Of a DNA stretch of 64,000 nucleotides, positions 42,033 to 53,528 are shown piece by piece. Under the pieces are notes generated by a model. That model saw only the letters and a program-made list of their open reading frames with translations, made no database searches and had not been told where the DNA came from. Both the position numbers and the translations under genes were made by a program. Numbering within the stretch: position 1 is the first letter of the stretch; the number at the start of each line of letters is the position of its first letter. Source of the stretch: Haliea salexigens DSM 19537 (GTDB taxonomy: Bacteria > Pseudomonadota > Gammaproteobacteria > Pseudomonadales > Halieaceae); NCBI RefSeq assembly GCF_000423125.1, contig NZ_AUHJ01000007.1:1-64000 (forward strand), read 5' to 3'.

Positions 42033-42897
42033 GACGGGCCTCCTTGTGGGCAGGGGTTTGTGACCAGAGCGCGAAGTGCCTCTGTTCCTCGGCGCCTATC
42101 CAGCGGTTGAGATCCCAAAGGTCGGCTATGGGTGCGTTGGTGAAAGGGAGGTGGTGCAGGTAGCCGTCCGGGCCGAACTCCGGCGTGAGTGTGGTTTCGG
42201 CGTAGCCACGCGCCTGTTGCGCGGACCAGATGGCTTCCCAGCAGCGTTGATGGCTGGCCAGTGCTTCTGCGTACTCGGGCGCACCGGGGTGTGGCACCTG
42301 CGGCCCCTGGTCGTAGCCTACCCGGCCGTGTACGTGGTGGGCGTGTTCAGCGGCAAGTGTGATGGCATCCCATTCGCTGTCCATCAGGCGTTCGCTCACA
42401 ACCACCCAATGGCTGAAGTCGCAGGTGATTCTGATGTCCGGTAGCTGCTTTAATATGGATACCGTATTCCAGGGGCAGTAGAAGCTGCGCCCGCGGTGGG
42501 TTTCGAAAGAGCAGAGCACCCCGTGTTTGTCGGCAATGTCCATGGCGGCCTGGAAGAAATGCACACTGTCCTCAATCGGCCAGGCATCGCAGCCCCCCAT
42601 GACATTGATGAAGCGGGGTGCCAGCGGTTTGCCGAGGACGATCTGGGCCTCCAGGTCCTCCAGGTGTTCACTGATGCTGGCACGTCGGCGCGGCACATAG
42701 GAGCCTGCAGTGCAGATCTCCTGGATCCACTCCAGCTCGTGCGCTTCCAGCGCCGCAGCCAATGCGTGCAGGTGGTCGGGCGCGCTGTGCAGGGCGGGCG
42801 CCTCGAGCCCGGCGAAGCCTGCGGCCCGGGCCAGCTGGGCGCCCTGGTCGATGCTGCCGGTATGTCCCCACAGGGTTTTAAAGGTACGTAATTGCAT
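42025..42897 (-). CDS. Xylose-isomerase-like TIM-barrel protein
   Basis: This 290-residue sugar-phosphate isomerase/epimerase-family TIM barrel has probable divalent metal ligands in order: Glu in CSFETHRGR (about 148-156), Asp/His in TCDFSHW, His in VHGRVGYDQGPQVPH and Glu in LTPEFGPDGY. The family includes isomerases, endonuclease IV and dehydratases, so the reaction cannot be named. It is the first gene of the leftward operon, starting 37 bp from a sigma54 -12 element. The overlapping start of the desaturase-like gene implies coupled translation. Confidence 0.82.
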   Translation of the reverse strand: MQLRTFKTLWGHTGSIDQGAQLARAAGFAGLEAPALHSAPDHLHALAAALEAHELEWIQEICTAGSYVPRRRASISEHLEDLEAQIVLGKPLAPRFINVMGGCDAWPIEDSVHFFQAAMDIADKHGVLCSFETHRGRSFYCPWNTVSILKQLPDIRITCDFSHWVVVSERLMDSEWDAITLAAEHAHHVHGRVGYDQGPQVPHPGAPEYAEALASHQRCWEAIWSAQQARGYAETTLTPEFGPDGYLHHLPFTNAPIADLWDLNRWIGAEEQRHFALWSQTPAHKEARHA

Positions 42898-42933
42898 GCT
42901 CTGGTCCTGGCCGTGGTACTGACTTGAGGGCGA

Positions 42934-42948
42934 GCAACTTCCATGCCA
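42934..42948 (-). promoter_or_regulatory. Sigma54 promoter of the leftward operon
   Basis: On the minus strand TGGCAT-GGAAG-TTGC is an excellent -24/-12 match with the invariant GG and GC 10 bp apart. It ends 37 bp before the TIM-barrel start codon. Confidence 0.75.
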
Positions 42949-43035
42949 AGATGTATGTATAATCTCAACCTATTGATATCCATCGAAAAAATGAGATTTT
43001 TGTGGAGTCCGGAAAAAGCAGTGCTGCGCTGTTGT

Positions 43036-43049
43036 GCACCGTGTGGTGC
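43036..43049. promoter_or_regulatory. NtrC-like dyad in the divergent control region (left)
   Basis: GCACC-GTGT-GGTGC has both perfect NtrC half-sites but a 4-bp instead of 5-bp centre. It lies about 90 bp behind the leftward sigma54 element. Further GGTGC/GCACC half-sites follow at 43068-43072 and 43084-43088. Confidence 0.5.
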
Positions 43050-43143
43050 GCACGGCGCGTCTGTTTTGGTGCACGGCGCCAGGCGCACCGGACGCTGTGC
43101 AAGGTCGATACTCGGCAGGGTCTGCAGCCATCTGCGCCGCAGT

Positions 43144-43158
43144 GCACCGGAATGGAGC
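43144..43158. promoter_or_regulatory. NtrC-like dyad in the divergent control region (right)
   Basis: GCACC-GGAAT-GGAGC has correct 5-bp spacing and one half-site mismatch, and lies about 85 bp before the rightward sigma54 element. Two more GGTGCG half-sites follow between about 43171 and 43190. No convincing protein-coding gene fits in 42898-43467. Confidence 0.5.
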
Positions 43159-43241
43159 GGCGCATGAAAACGGTGCGTTTTGCGGTGCGCGATGGGCCTT
43201 ATGGGTTTATCATTGCCCCGGTCGGCAGGCTTTTCAGGACA

Positions 43242-43257
43242 TGGCATGGTTCCTGCT
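43242..43257 (+). promoter_or_regulatory. Sigma54 promoter of the guanidine operon
   Basis: TGGCAT-GGTTC-CTGCT keeps GG (43243-43244) and GC (43255-43256) 10 bp apart. The predicted start near 43268 would place the whole guanidine riboswitch in the leader RNA. Confidence 0.7.
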
Positions 43258-43308
43258 TTGACCTTGTTGTCCGTACTCCTGACAAGACGCGACATGCAAA
43301 CCAATAGA

Positions 43309-43404
43309 GCGCTAGGGTTCCGGCCGCAAGCATTGCGGTGACTGGTCCGAGAGCACTCGACCTTTCGGTGAAGGGTTACACGGCGGGACAAAAGCCCGGG
43401 AGAA
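43309..43404 (+). promoter_or_regulatory. Guanidine-I (ykkC) riboswitch
   Basis: The leader carries the conserved blocks of the ykkC/guanidine-I aptamer in order: CTAGGGTTCCG (43312-43322), ACTGGTCCGAGAG (43341-43353), TTACACGGCGGGACAAAAGC (43376-43395) and CCCGGGAGA (43395-43403). This RNA class binds free guanidinium and turns on guanidine export or degradation genes. It sits 64 bp before the ABC binding-protein start. The following GGCGAAATGCCGGGGG segment may form part of the expression platform, but I could not settle how it switches. Confidence 0.93.
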
Positions 43405-43467
43405 CTGAAGGCGAAATGCCGGGGGTACTCTGTGATTAACCGACCAAACCCGACTGAGAGGTACACC

Positions 43468-44508
43468 ATGAAGCGTATTAGTTTATTCCTGCTCCTGTTG
43501 CTGTTGTCGACCACAGCCTCGGCCCGCGATAGTTTCAAAATCTGCTGGTCGATCTACGTTGGCTGGGTACCCTGGGCCTACGGCGCCGATCAGGGCATCG
43601 TCGACAAGTGGGCCGACAAGTACGATATCGATATCGAAGTGGTGCAGATCAACGACTACATCGAATCCATCAACCAGTACAGCATGGGAGAGTTCGATGC
43701 CTGCACCATGACCAACATGGATGCACTGACTATCCCAGCCGCTGGTGGCGTCGACAGCACGGCGCTGATTGTCGGTGACTTCTCCAACGGCAACGACGGC
43801 ATTGTGCTCAAGGGCAAGGATTCACTGGCGGATATCAAGGGCCAGACCGTCAATCTGGTGGAATTGAGCGTCTCCCATTACCTGCTGGCGCGTGGCCTGG
43901 AAAGCGTCGGCCTGACCGAGCGTGATGTTGAGGTAGTGAACACCTCGGATGCCGACATGGTGGCCGTGTACGCCACACCGGGAGTGACCGCCGTGGCGAC
44001 CTGGAACCCGCTGCTGAGCGAAGTGGCGTCCATGCCAGACAGCCACCGCGTGTTCGACTCCTCGCAGATTCCCGGTGAGGTGATTGACCTGCTGATCATC
44101 AACACGGAAACACTGGCGGCGAACCCGGCACTGGGCAAAGCGCTCACTGGCGCCTGGTACGAAATCATGGCGCACATGAACGGTGGCGATGAGCGTGCAA
44201 CCGCCGCCAAGACCTTCCTCGCGGAGCTTTCCGGTACTGACCTTGCCGGCTTTGAGTCGCAACTGGCCAGCACCGAAATGTTCTACACCCCGGCAGAAGC
44301 GCTGGCGCTGACCAACAGCGAGCAGGTTAAAGAGACCATGCAGACCGTTGCCGAGTTCTCGCACAAGCACGGCCTGCTGGGTGAGGGCGCACCGGACGCC
44401 ACCTTCATAGGTGTCGAGACCCCGGCGAGTGTGTACGGCGACAGCAACAATATCAAGCTGCGCTTTGATCCAACCTATATGCAAATGGCCCTGGACGGCG
44501 AACTCTAG
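43468..44508 (+). CDS. Guanidine/urea-carboxylase-linked ABC transporter substrate-binding protein
   Basis: This 346-residue periplasmic protein has a signal peptide (LFLLLLLLSTTASA). The mature start DSFKICWSIYVGWVPWAYG is typical of the NMT1-like binding proteins found in urea-carboxylase/UAAP clusters. The aromatic IYVGWVPWAYG motif probably lines the ligand site. The riboswitch makes guanidine or a guanidino compound the likely ligand, although relatives were first labelled as urea carriers. A GAGAGG site precedes the start. A 9-bp GC hairpin follows the gene, which probably raises the amount of this component. Confidence 0.9.
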   Translation: MKRISLFLLLLLLSTTASARDSFKICWSIYVGWVPWAYGADQGIVDKWADKYDIDIEVVQINDYIESINQYSMGEFDACTMTNMDALTIPAAGGVDSTALIVGDFSNGNDGIVLKGKDSLADIKGQTVNLVELSVSHYLLARGLESVGLTERDVEVVNTSDADMVAVYATPGVTAVATWNPLLSEVASMPDSHRVFDSSQIPGEVIDLLIINTETLAANPALGKALTGAWYEIMAHMNGGDERATAAKTFLAELSGTDLAGFESQLASTEMFYTPAEALALTNSEQVKETMQTVAEFSHKHGLLGEGAPDATFIGVETPASVYGDSNNIKLRFDPTYMQMALDGEL

Positions 44509-44519
44509 GTTCATCGCTG

Positions 44520-44542
44520 CGCGGGGGCAGTTCGCCCCCGCG
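44520..44542 (+). terminator. GC hairpin between binding-protein and permease genes (no U tract)
   Basis: CGCGGGGGC and GCCCCCGCG form a perfect 9-bp stem around AGTTC, with no T run. Such hairpins after binding-protein genes commonly protect the upstream mRNA and lower downstream expression. It lies 23 bp before the permease start. Confidence 0.55.
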
Positions 44543-44565
44543 ACTCGCTTTCGCAAGGAAGGATC

Positions 44566-45384
44566 ATGAAACGCCTCATCAACCAGACACCTACGCCGAT
44601 GCTGCGTGTGCTGTTGGGCCTGCTGCCCTTTGTGCTGCTGGTGCTCCTGTATATGTTCGCTTCGGAGGCGCGGCTGGCAGAGAACCCCTCTGACAAGCTG
44701 CTGCCAAGTTTCACCCAGATTGGTGATGCCATACAGCGCATGGCCTTAGAGCCCAGCAAGCGCAGTGGCGATTACCTGTTCTGGGAAGACACCTTGAGCA
44801 GCCTTACCCGACTTGGCATGGGGGTGCTGATTGCGTCTGCCATCGGTCTCGCGCTGGGCCTGTTTACCGGCGCCTTGCCGCTGGTGTCCGCCTCTGCCAG
44901 CCCACTGCTTACGGTAGTCTCGTTGATTCCGCCGCTGGCGATTCTGCCGGTGCTGTTCATTGTGTTCGGCCTTGGCGAGCTGTCGAAGGTGGCCTTGATC
45001 GCCATTGGCATTACCCCGTTCATCGCGCGCGACATACAGCGGCGCACGCAGGAGATTCCCTCCGAGCAGCTGGTGAAGGCGCAAACGCTCGGCGCCAATA
45101 CCAGCCAGATTGTTTGTCGGGTGCTGTTGCCGCAGTTGATGCCGCGCCTGGTGGATGCCGTGCGGCTGTCGCTGGGTGCCGGCTGGCTGTTTCTCATTGC
45201 GGCGGAAGCCATCGCGGCGACGGAGGGGCTGGGTTATCGCATCTTTCTGGTGCGGCGCTATATGGCGATGGACGTCATCCTGCCCTACGTGGCCTGGATT
45301 ACGCTGCTGGCGTTTGTGATCGACGCGCTGCTCGCAACCCTCAGCCGGCGCCTGTTTCCGTGGCACCATCAGGGAGGCCAGTGA
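44566..45384 (+). CDS. Guanidine/urea-carboxylase-linked ABC transporter permease
   Basis: This 272-residue permease has about six membrane helices and the coupling segment VKAQTLGANTSQIVCRVLLP (about 170-189). It also has the nitrate/taurine-type N-terminal LPSFTQIGDAIQRM segment. It pairs with the binding protein upstream and the ATPase downstream, whose start overlaps its stop (TGATG). An AAGGAAGG ribosome site precedes it. It imports the substrate used by the carboxylase in the same operon. Confidence 0.92.
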   Translation: MKRLINQTPTPMLRVLLGLLPFVLLVLLYMFASEARLAENPSDKLLPSFTQIGDAIQRMALEPSKRSGDYLFWEDTLSSLTRLGMGVLIASAIGLALGLFTGALPLVSASASPLLTVVSLIPPLAILPVLFIVFGLGELSKVALIAIGITPFIARDIQRRTQEIPSEQLVKAQTLGANTSQIVCRVLLPQLMPRLVDAVRLSLGAGWLFLIAAEAIAATEGLGYRIFLVRRYMAMDVILPYVAWITLLAFVIDALLATLSRRLFPWHHQGGQ

Positions 45385-46160
45385 TGATTGAAGCGCGCAA
45401 TCTGTGGAAGAAGTTCGGCGACAAGGTGGTGCTGGAACGCATCAATCTGCAGGTGCAGGAGGGTGAGTTCGTGACTCTGGTGGGCACCTCCGGTTGCGGC
45501 AAGAGCACCTTCCTCAACATGCTGCTGGGAACGGAGCCTGTAAGCAGCGGCGAATTGCTGCTGCACGGCAAGCCGGTGCCGGGTGAGCCAGGGCCGGATC
45601 GCGGGATTGTGTTCCAGCAGTACTCCGTATTCCCGCACATGACCGTGCTGCAAAATGTCATGGCGGCACGCGGCTTTGCCCGCCGCAGCCTCACCGGTGC
45701 ACTGTTTGGCAGCGCGCGCCGCGAGGCACGGGAAGAGGCTCTGGGGCTGCTCGAAGAAGTGGGCCTGTCCCACGCTCAGGGTCTCTACCCGGCAGAATTG
45801 TCCGGTGGTATGCGCCAGCGCCTGGCGATAGCCCAGGCGCTGCTCGGTCGCCCCGGTATTCTCCTGCTCGACGAGCCTTTCGGGGCGCTTGACCCTGGTA
45901 TCCGTGCCGACATGCACGACCTGGTCTTGCGCCTCTGGCGCCAGTACCGGCTCACCGTGTTCATGGTGACGCACGACCTGAAAGAAGGTTTTTACCTCGG
46001 CACCCGTTTGTGGGTGTTCGATAAGACGCGGCACGACCCGCAGGCGCCGAATGCCTACGGTGCCACCATCACCTACGACCTCCCGGTGGGTAACCTTGAC
46101 CGGGATACCCTTTCCGATATTGATCGCGACCTGGCGCGCGCAGCAACTGAGACGGCCTGA
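45384..46160 (+). CDS. Guanidine/urea-carboxylase-linked ABC transporter ATP-binding protein
   Basis: This 258-residue ATPase has Walker A GTSGCGKST, the Q-loop VFQQYSVFPHMTV, signature LSGGMRQRLAIAQAL, Walker [13 protein letters not shown] and switch VTHDLKEGF. The C-terminal part VFDKTRHDPQAPNAYGATI is typical of the ATPase in UAAP clusters. I chose the ATG at 45384; the frame extends far upstream only as a shadow of the permease. Translation is coupled to the permease, and UAAP1 begins 1 bp after its stop. Confidence 0.92.
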   Translation: MIEARNLWKKFGDKVVLERINLQVQEGEFVTLVGTSGCGKSTFLNMLLGTEPVSSGELLLHGKPVPGEPGPDRGIVFQQYSVFPHMTVLQNVMAARGFARRSLTGALFGSARREAREEALGLLEEVGLSHAQGLYPAELSGGMRQRLAIAQALLGRPGILLLDEPFGALDPGIRADMHDLVLRLWRQYRLTVFMVTHDLKEGFYLGTRLWVFDKTRHDPQAPNAYGATITYDLPVGNLDRDTLSDIDRDLARAATETA

Positions 46161-46161
46161 C

Positions 46162-46881
46162 ATGATGAACGCATGGGATTACGAGACCGAAATCGCCCCC
46201 GGGGGCCATTGGTCACTGCGCCTGCGCAGAGGCACAGAAATGCAGCTGACCGACCTAGCGGGCAACGCCAACCTCGGCATGCTTTTCTACAACCCGGAGA
46301 ACCTGCTGGAGCGGTATAACGCCCCCGACACGCTGAAATGCCAGCACACCTTCAAGCTGACCCGGGGTCACTGCCTGTATTCGGATATGGGCCGCATTTT
46401 TGCCTCTATCGTCGAGGATTCGCTGGGCTGGCATGAAACGGTGTGTGGTAACTCGCGTGCGGAGCATGTGGCGGCGCAATGGGGCGGGCGCGACTATCAG
46501 GCGGACCGCAATGACTGGCACCAGAACGGTCACGATGCCTTTCTCGTTGAACTGGCCAAATACGGGCTTGGCGCGGCGGACATGGCGGCGAACATCAACT
46601 GGTTCAGCCGGGTGGCCACCGATGCCAGTGGTAATCTGCGTTTGTTGCAGAATCACAGCCCCGCCGGCAGCCACGTGACGCTGCGTTTTGAAATGGACAC
46701 ACTGGTGTTGCTGCATGCCTGCCCGCACTCCCTGAGTCAGGCGTCGGCCTACCCGCGCAGCCCCGTGCGCATTGCCCTCGGCAAGGCGGACCCGGTAGCC
46801 GAGGACGACGCCTGCCTGAACCACTGCGAAGAGAACCGCCGCGGCTTTCGCAACAACACGCTATACCACCTGGGACGTTGA
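46162..46881 (+). CDS. UAAP1 (DUF1989), carboxyguanidine deiminase-type subunit
   Basis: This 239-residue DUF1989 protein is of the UAAP1 type. Visible motifs are [25 protein letters not shown], the Cys/His cluster region [17 protein letters not shown] (about 91-107), [19 protein letters not shown] and NINWFSRV. In characterised guanidine pathways the two DUF1989 proteins form a heteromer that deiminates carboxyguanidine to allophanate and ammonia; that role is family knowledge. Here it lies between the transporter and UAAP2 in the riboswitch-controlled operon. Confidence 0.9.
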   Translation: MMNAWDYETEIAPGGHWSLRLRRGTEMQLTDLAGNANLGMLFYNPENLLERYNAPDTLKCQHTFKLTRGHCLYSDMGRIFASIVEDSLGWHETVCGNSRAEHVAAQWGGRDYQADRNDWHQNGHDAFLVELAKYGLGAADMAANINWFSRVATDASGNLRLLQNHSPAGSHVTLRFEMDTLVLLHACPHSLSQASAYPRSPVRIALGKADPVAEDDACLNHCEENRRGFRNNTLYHLGR

Positions 46882-46891
46882 GGAGCCCGTC

Positions 46892-47533
46892 ATGTTGACT
46901 GAAAGTGAACGTCTCCCCGAGGAGGCAACCTGTCGCGACACCGTGCCGGCGGGCGATTATTACCTGGGGCGTCTGAACGCCGGCCAGACCCTGCGCATTC
47001 TTGATATTGAAGGCAACCAGGCGGCGGATACGCTGTTCTACAGCGCTGACGACAGCAGTGAGCGCTACAGCGCCACCGACACCATTCGGGAACAGGGCAA
47101 TGTTTACCTGACCGCGGGGTCGGTACTGCGTTCCACCCGCAATACCCCCATGCTGGAAATTGTTGCCGACACCTGTGGCCGCCACGACACGCTGGGTGGG
47201 GCTTGCGCCAGCGAGAGCAACACGGTGCGCTACGACCTGGAGAAACGCTGCATGCACTCCTGTCGCGACAGCTGGATGCTGGCGATTGCCGAGCACCCGG
47301 AATACGGCATTGGCAAGCGCGACATCGGCCACAACATCAATTTCTTCATGAACGTGCCGGTGACGGAAGCGGGCGGGCTCACTTTCGAGGACGGTATTTC
47401 CGCACCGGGTAAATATGTGGAAATGACCGCATTGATGGACGTGGTGGTGCTCATATCCAACTGCCCGCAGCTGAATAACCCCTGCAACGGTTTCAACCCG
47501 ACACCTGTTGAGGTGTTGATCTGGGATCACTGA
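46892..47533 (+). CDS. UAAP2 (DUF1989), carboxyguanidine deiminase-type subunit
   Basis: This 213-residue DUF1989 protein is of the UAAP2 type. Motifs are [17 protein letters not shown], the metal/active-site region [18 protein letters not shown] (about 90-107), [27 protein letters not shown] and the ending [18 protein letters not shown]. It has more of the conserved Cys/His residues than UAAP1 and is the likelier catalytic subunit. A GAGGAG site precedes the start, 10 bp after UAAP1. The pair should convert the carboxylase product to allophanate. Confidence 0.9.
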   Translation: MLTESERLPEEATCRDTVPAGDYYLGRLNAGQTLRILDIEGNQAADTLFYSADDSSERYSATDTIREQGNVYLTAGSVLRSTRNTPMLEIVADTCGRHDTLGGACASESNTVRYDLEKRCMHSCRDSWMLAIAEHPEYGIGKRDIGHNINFFMNVPVTEAGGLTFEDGISAPGKYVEMTALMDVVVLISNCPQLNNPCNGFNPTPVEVLIWDH

Positions 47534-47602
47534 ATTCGATAACCCCTGTGGTGGACGACCGCGACAGGTAGCGACAAGACGGGACGACCCGCGCCAGGTT
47601 TG

Positions 47603-50600
47603 ATGATGTTTGACACAGTACTTGTAGCCAACCGCGGGGCTATCGCCACCCGCATCCTGCGTACGCTACGCCGATTGGAGATCCGCTCTGTCGCGGTGTA
47701 TGCAGCCTGTGATGCCGAAAGCCTGCACGTGCGTCAGGCGGACCAGGCGTTCTGTCTGGGTGAGGGCGGCGCCGCAGACACCTACCTCAACATGGACCGC
47801 ATTCTGGAAGTGGCGCGCGAATGCGGCGCCCAGGCAATTCATCCCGGCTACGGCTTCCTCAGTGAGAACGCCACCTTCGTCGCGCGTTGCGAGGCAGAGG
47901 GCATCGCGTTTATCGGGCCAACGGCGGAGCAGATGCAGGCCTTTGGCCTCAAGCACCGGGCGCGCGCACTGGCAGAGGAGGCGGGCGTGCCGCTGCTGCC
48001 GGGCTCTGGATTGCTCGACAACCTCGCCGCGGCAGAGCAGGAGGCGGCGCGCATTGGCTACCCGGTGATGCTGAAAAGCACCGCTGGCGGTGGCGGCATC
48101 GGCATGCAGCTCTGCCACGATGCGCAGGAACTGGCGGGTGCCTTTGATTCCGTGCGTCGCCTGGGTGCCAACAACTTCGCCGATGACAGTGTGTTCCTGG
48201 AAAAATTCATCGCCTCGGCCCGTCACATCGAGGTACAGATCGTGGGTGATGGACAGGGTAAGGCGCTGGCGCTGGGGGAACGCGATTGCTCCAGTCAGCG
48301 CCGCAACCAGAAAGTGGTAGAGGAGTGTCCGGCCCCCAACCTGGACGACGCCACACGTACCGCCCTGCACAGTACCGCCGAGCGCCTGCTTTCCAGTGTG
48401 GCCTACCGCAACGCTGGCACCGTTGAATTCATCTTTGACGCCGAAACAACGGCATTTTATTTTCTCGAAGTGAATACGCGCCTGCAGGTCGAGCACGGCG
48501 TCACGGAGGAAGTGTTCGGGGTCGACCTGGTCGAGTGGATGTTGCGCATTGCGGCCGGAACACCGCCAGAGCTGGACGCCGAGCGCGCGCTGCTGGCGCC
48601 GTCCGGGCACGCGATTCAGGTGCGCGTCTACGCCGAGGACCCCTGGCTGGACTTTCAACCCTGCGCCGGTTTGCTCAGCCACGTGCAGTTTCCCGCCGGC
48701 GATGGCGTACGCATAGACCACTGGATTGAATCCGGCATTGAGGTTCCGCCCTTTTTCGACCCCATGCTGGCCAAGGTGATCGTGCATGCCAATGATCGCG
48801 CCGCGGCGCTGCAGAAACTGCAGCACACGCTGGACGCCATTGAGCTTTATGGCAGTGAGACCAATTTGGGCTACCTGCGTGCCCTGAGCCGCGATGCAAC
48901 GCTGGCGCGGGGTGAGGTGACCACGCGTTATCTGAATCGTTTCAGCCACACCCCCGCCCGCGTGGACGTGTTGCAGGGTGGCACCCAAACTACCCTGCAG
49001 GACTACCCGGGCCGCCAGGGGCACTGGGATGTGGGTGTGCCGCCCTCCGGCCCCTTCGACAGCTACTCGTTCCGCCTCGCCAATCGCCTGTTGCACAATG
49101 CGGCGGACGCCAGTGCCCTGGAAATCACCCTGCAGGGACCACTGCTGCGTTTTGCCGTGGCGACGCAGATAGTGATTGCCGGCGCCGAGATCGAGGCCAC
49201 GCTCGATGAGCAGCCGGTGCCCCAGTGGCAGGTGGTTACCGTGAGCGCGGGCCAGACGCTGCACCTGGGTCGCGTGCGTGATTCCGGTGCGCGTGCCTAT
49301 CTCGCCGTGCGCGGGGGATTTCAGTGTCCAGAGTACCTTGGTTCACGCTCCACATTTACGCTGGGCCAGTTTGGTGGCCACAACGGGCGGGCCCTACGCG
49401 GCGGTGATGTGCTGCAGCTGACTGCGGGCCCGGTTGCCGCGCCGGCGCAGCAGTTGCCCGCCGCGCTGCGTCCCGACATCAGCCGGCAGTGGCAGGTGAG
49501 GGTGATCTATGGGCCCCACGGCGCCCCCGACTTCTTCACCGATGCGGATATCGCTACGTTTTTTGCCACCGATTGGGAAGTGCACTACAACTCCAGTCGA
49601 ACCGGCGTGCGCCTGATCGGGCCGAAACCGCAGTGGGCGCGCGCTGACGGTGGTGAGGCGGGCCTGCATCCCTCCAATATCCACGACAACGGTTACGCTT
49701 TCGGTACCGTGGATTTCACCGGAGACATGCCGGTTATTCTCGGCCCGGATGGCCCTTCACTGGGCGGCTTCGTGTGCCCCGCAACCGTCATCACGGCGGA
49801 TTTGTGGAAGCTGGGGCAACTGCGTGCCGGCGACAGCCTGCGTTTCGTCGCCGTCTCCGTGGCACAGGCCGTGGCACTGGAAGCCGCCCAGAGCGAGGCG
49901 ATAGACGCCCTGGCTGCGGTGCCTTGCGAGTGGCAACCGGCCGCGCCGGAGTCACCGGTTCTGGCGCGTTTTCCTGCCGAGGTGTTCGGCGACGAAATTG
50001 TCTGTCGCGCGGCGGGGGATCATTTCCTGCTGGTGGAATACGGTGAACAGGCCCTCGATATTCGCCTGCGCTTCCGCGCCCATGCACTGATGCAGTGGCT
50101 GCAGGCCTATGCGCTTCCCGGGCTGCGCGAATTGATCCCGGGCATCCGCTCGCTGCAGATCCATTTCGACAGCCAGGTACTCAGCCACGCAGCGCTGCTG
50201 TCGCATCTGGAGCGGGGGGAGCGGGAGCTGTCCACACAGCTCGCGCAGTTGAGCGTGCCTTCGCGCATCGTGCACCTGCCGCTCTCCTGGGATGATGAGG
50301 CCTGCCGGCTCGCCATCGAGAAGTACACGCAGTCCGTGCGCAAGGATGCGCCCTGGTGCCCGAGCAACCTGGAATTCATTCGCCGCATCAACGGCCTGGA
50401 GGATATCGAGGCAGTGAAGCGCATCGTATTCGATGCCTCTTATCTGGTGATGGGCCTGGGCGATGTCTATCTCGGCGCACCGGTGGCCACGCCGGTAGAC
50501 CCCCGACACCGCCTGGTGACTACCAAGTACAACCCGGCACGCACCTGGACGGCAGAAAACTCCGTGGGCATTGGCGGCTCCTACCTCTGTGTTTACGGCA

Positions 50601-51213
50601 TGGAGGGGCCGGGCGGCTACCAGTTTGTCGGCCGCACCCTGCAGATGTGGAATCGTTACCGGCGCACCGCGGAGTTCGAGCAGCCCTGGCTGTTGCGCTT
50701 CTTCGACCAGATCCGTTTCTACGAGGTCAGCCACGCTGAGCTTGCGCAAATCCGCCGCGACTTTCCGCAGGGGCGCTATCCGCTGCAGATAGAACAGACA
50801 CAGTTTTCGCTGGCGGATTACGAGGACTTTGTCGCCAGTAATGCGGGCGCCATCGACAGCTTCCGCGACCACCGTCAGCAGGCCTTTGCCGCCGAACTGG
50901 CCCAATGGCATGCCAACGGCCAGTTCAATTTTGCACAAGAAGATGTGCCGGAAGCGGTGACCGGGCAGAGCTGGCCCGAAACGGCAACGGTGGTAGACAG
51001 CCCGGTTTCCGGCAGCGTCTGGCAGCTGAACGTGCAGGTAGGCGACAGCGTGCGCCGCGGTGACCCACTGGTAGTGCTGGAGTCGATGAAGATGGAGATA
51101 GCGGTGTTTGCGCCCTGTGATGCCGTTGTCAGCCAGGTTTTGCTGTCACCTGGTAATCGTGTCGCTGCAGGGCAGGCCCTGGTGGTCCTTGAAGACAGTG
51201 AAGGAGCTTCGCT

Positions 51214-51217
<4 letters not shown>
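47603..51217 (+). CDS. Biotin-dependent guanidine/urea carboxylase
   Basis: This multidomain enzyme has 1204 residues. It contains biotin carboxylase (about 1-450: HPGYGFLSENATF, STAGGGGIGMQLC, EVNTRLQVEHGVTE), an AHS2/KipA-like carboxyltransferase half (about 460-780: TLQDYPGRQGHWDVGVPPSG), an AHS1/KipI-like half (about 800-1000: WDDEACRLAIEKY, WCPSNLEFIRRINGL) and a biotinyl domain with Lys1163 in LESMKMEIAV. It carboxylates urea or guanidine with ATP and bicarbonate. The riboswitch and UAAP genes favour guanidine. I chose the ATG at 47603 over a TTG at 47600. The stop overlaps the next gene (ATGA). Confidence 0.93.
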
Positions 51218-53450
<2,233 letters not shown>

Positions 53451-53458
53451 AATGCGGG

Positions 53459-53528
53459 CCGGGGGCGCCTGGCCGGCCGCGCCTAGCCGGGGGCGCCTAG
53501 TCGGGGGCGCCTAGTCGGCCGCGCCCAG
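53459..53528. repeat. Five tandem 14-bp GC-rich repeats
   Basis: Units start at 53459, 53473, 53487, 53501 and 53515, each a variant of YCGGGGGCGCCTAG. The array fills the space between two convergent genes and contains the stop codon of the HAD gene (TAG, 53511-53513 complement). Copy number may vary between strains. Confidence 0.8.

Noticed and set aside
43002-43307. 101-codon plus-strand open frame in the divergent control region
   Set aside because: It overlaps the NtrC-like dyads and the sigma54 promoter, has Cys/Arg-rich shadow composition and no credible ribosome site.
47666-49264. 532-codon minus-strand open frame opposite the carboxylase
   Set aside because: It is opposite intact biotin carboxylase motifs and has shadow-like composition. 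It has no ribosome site or operon partner.
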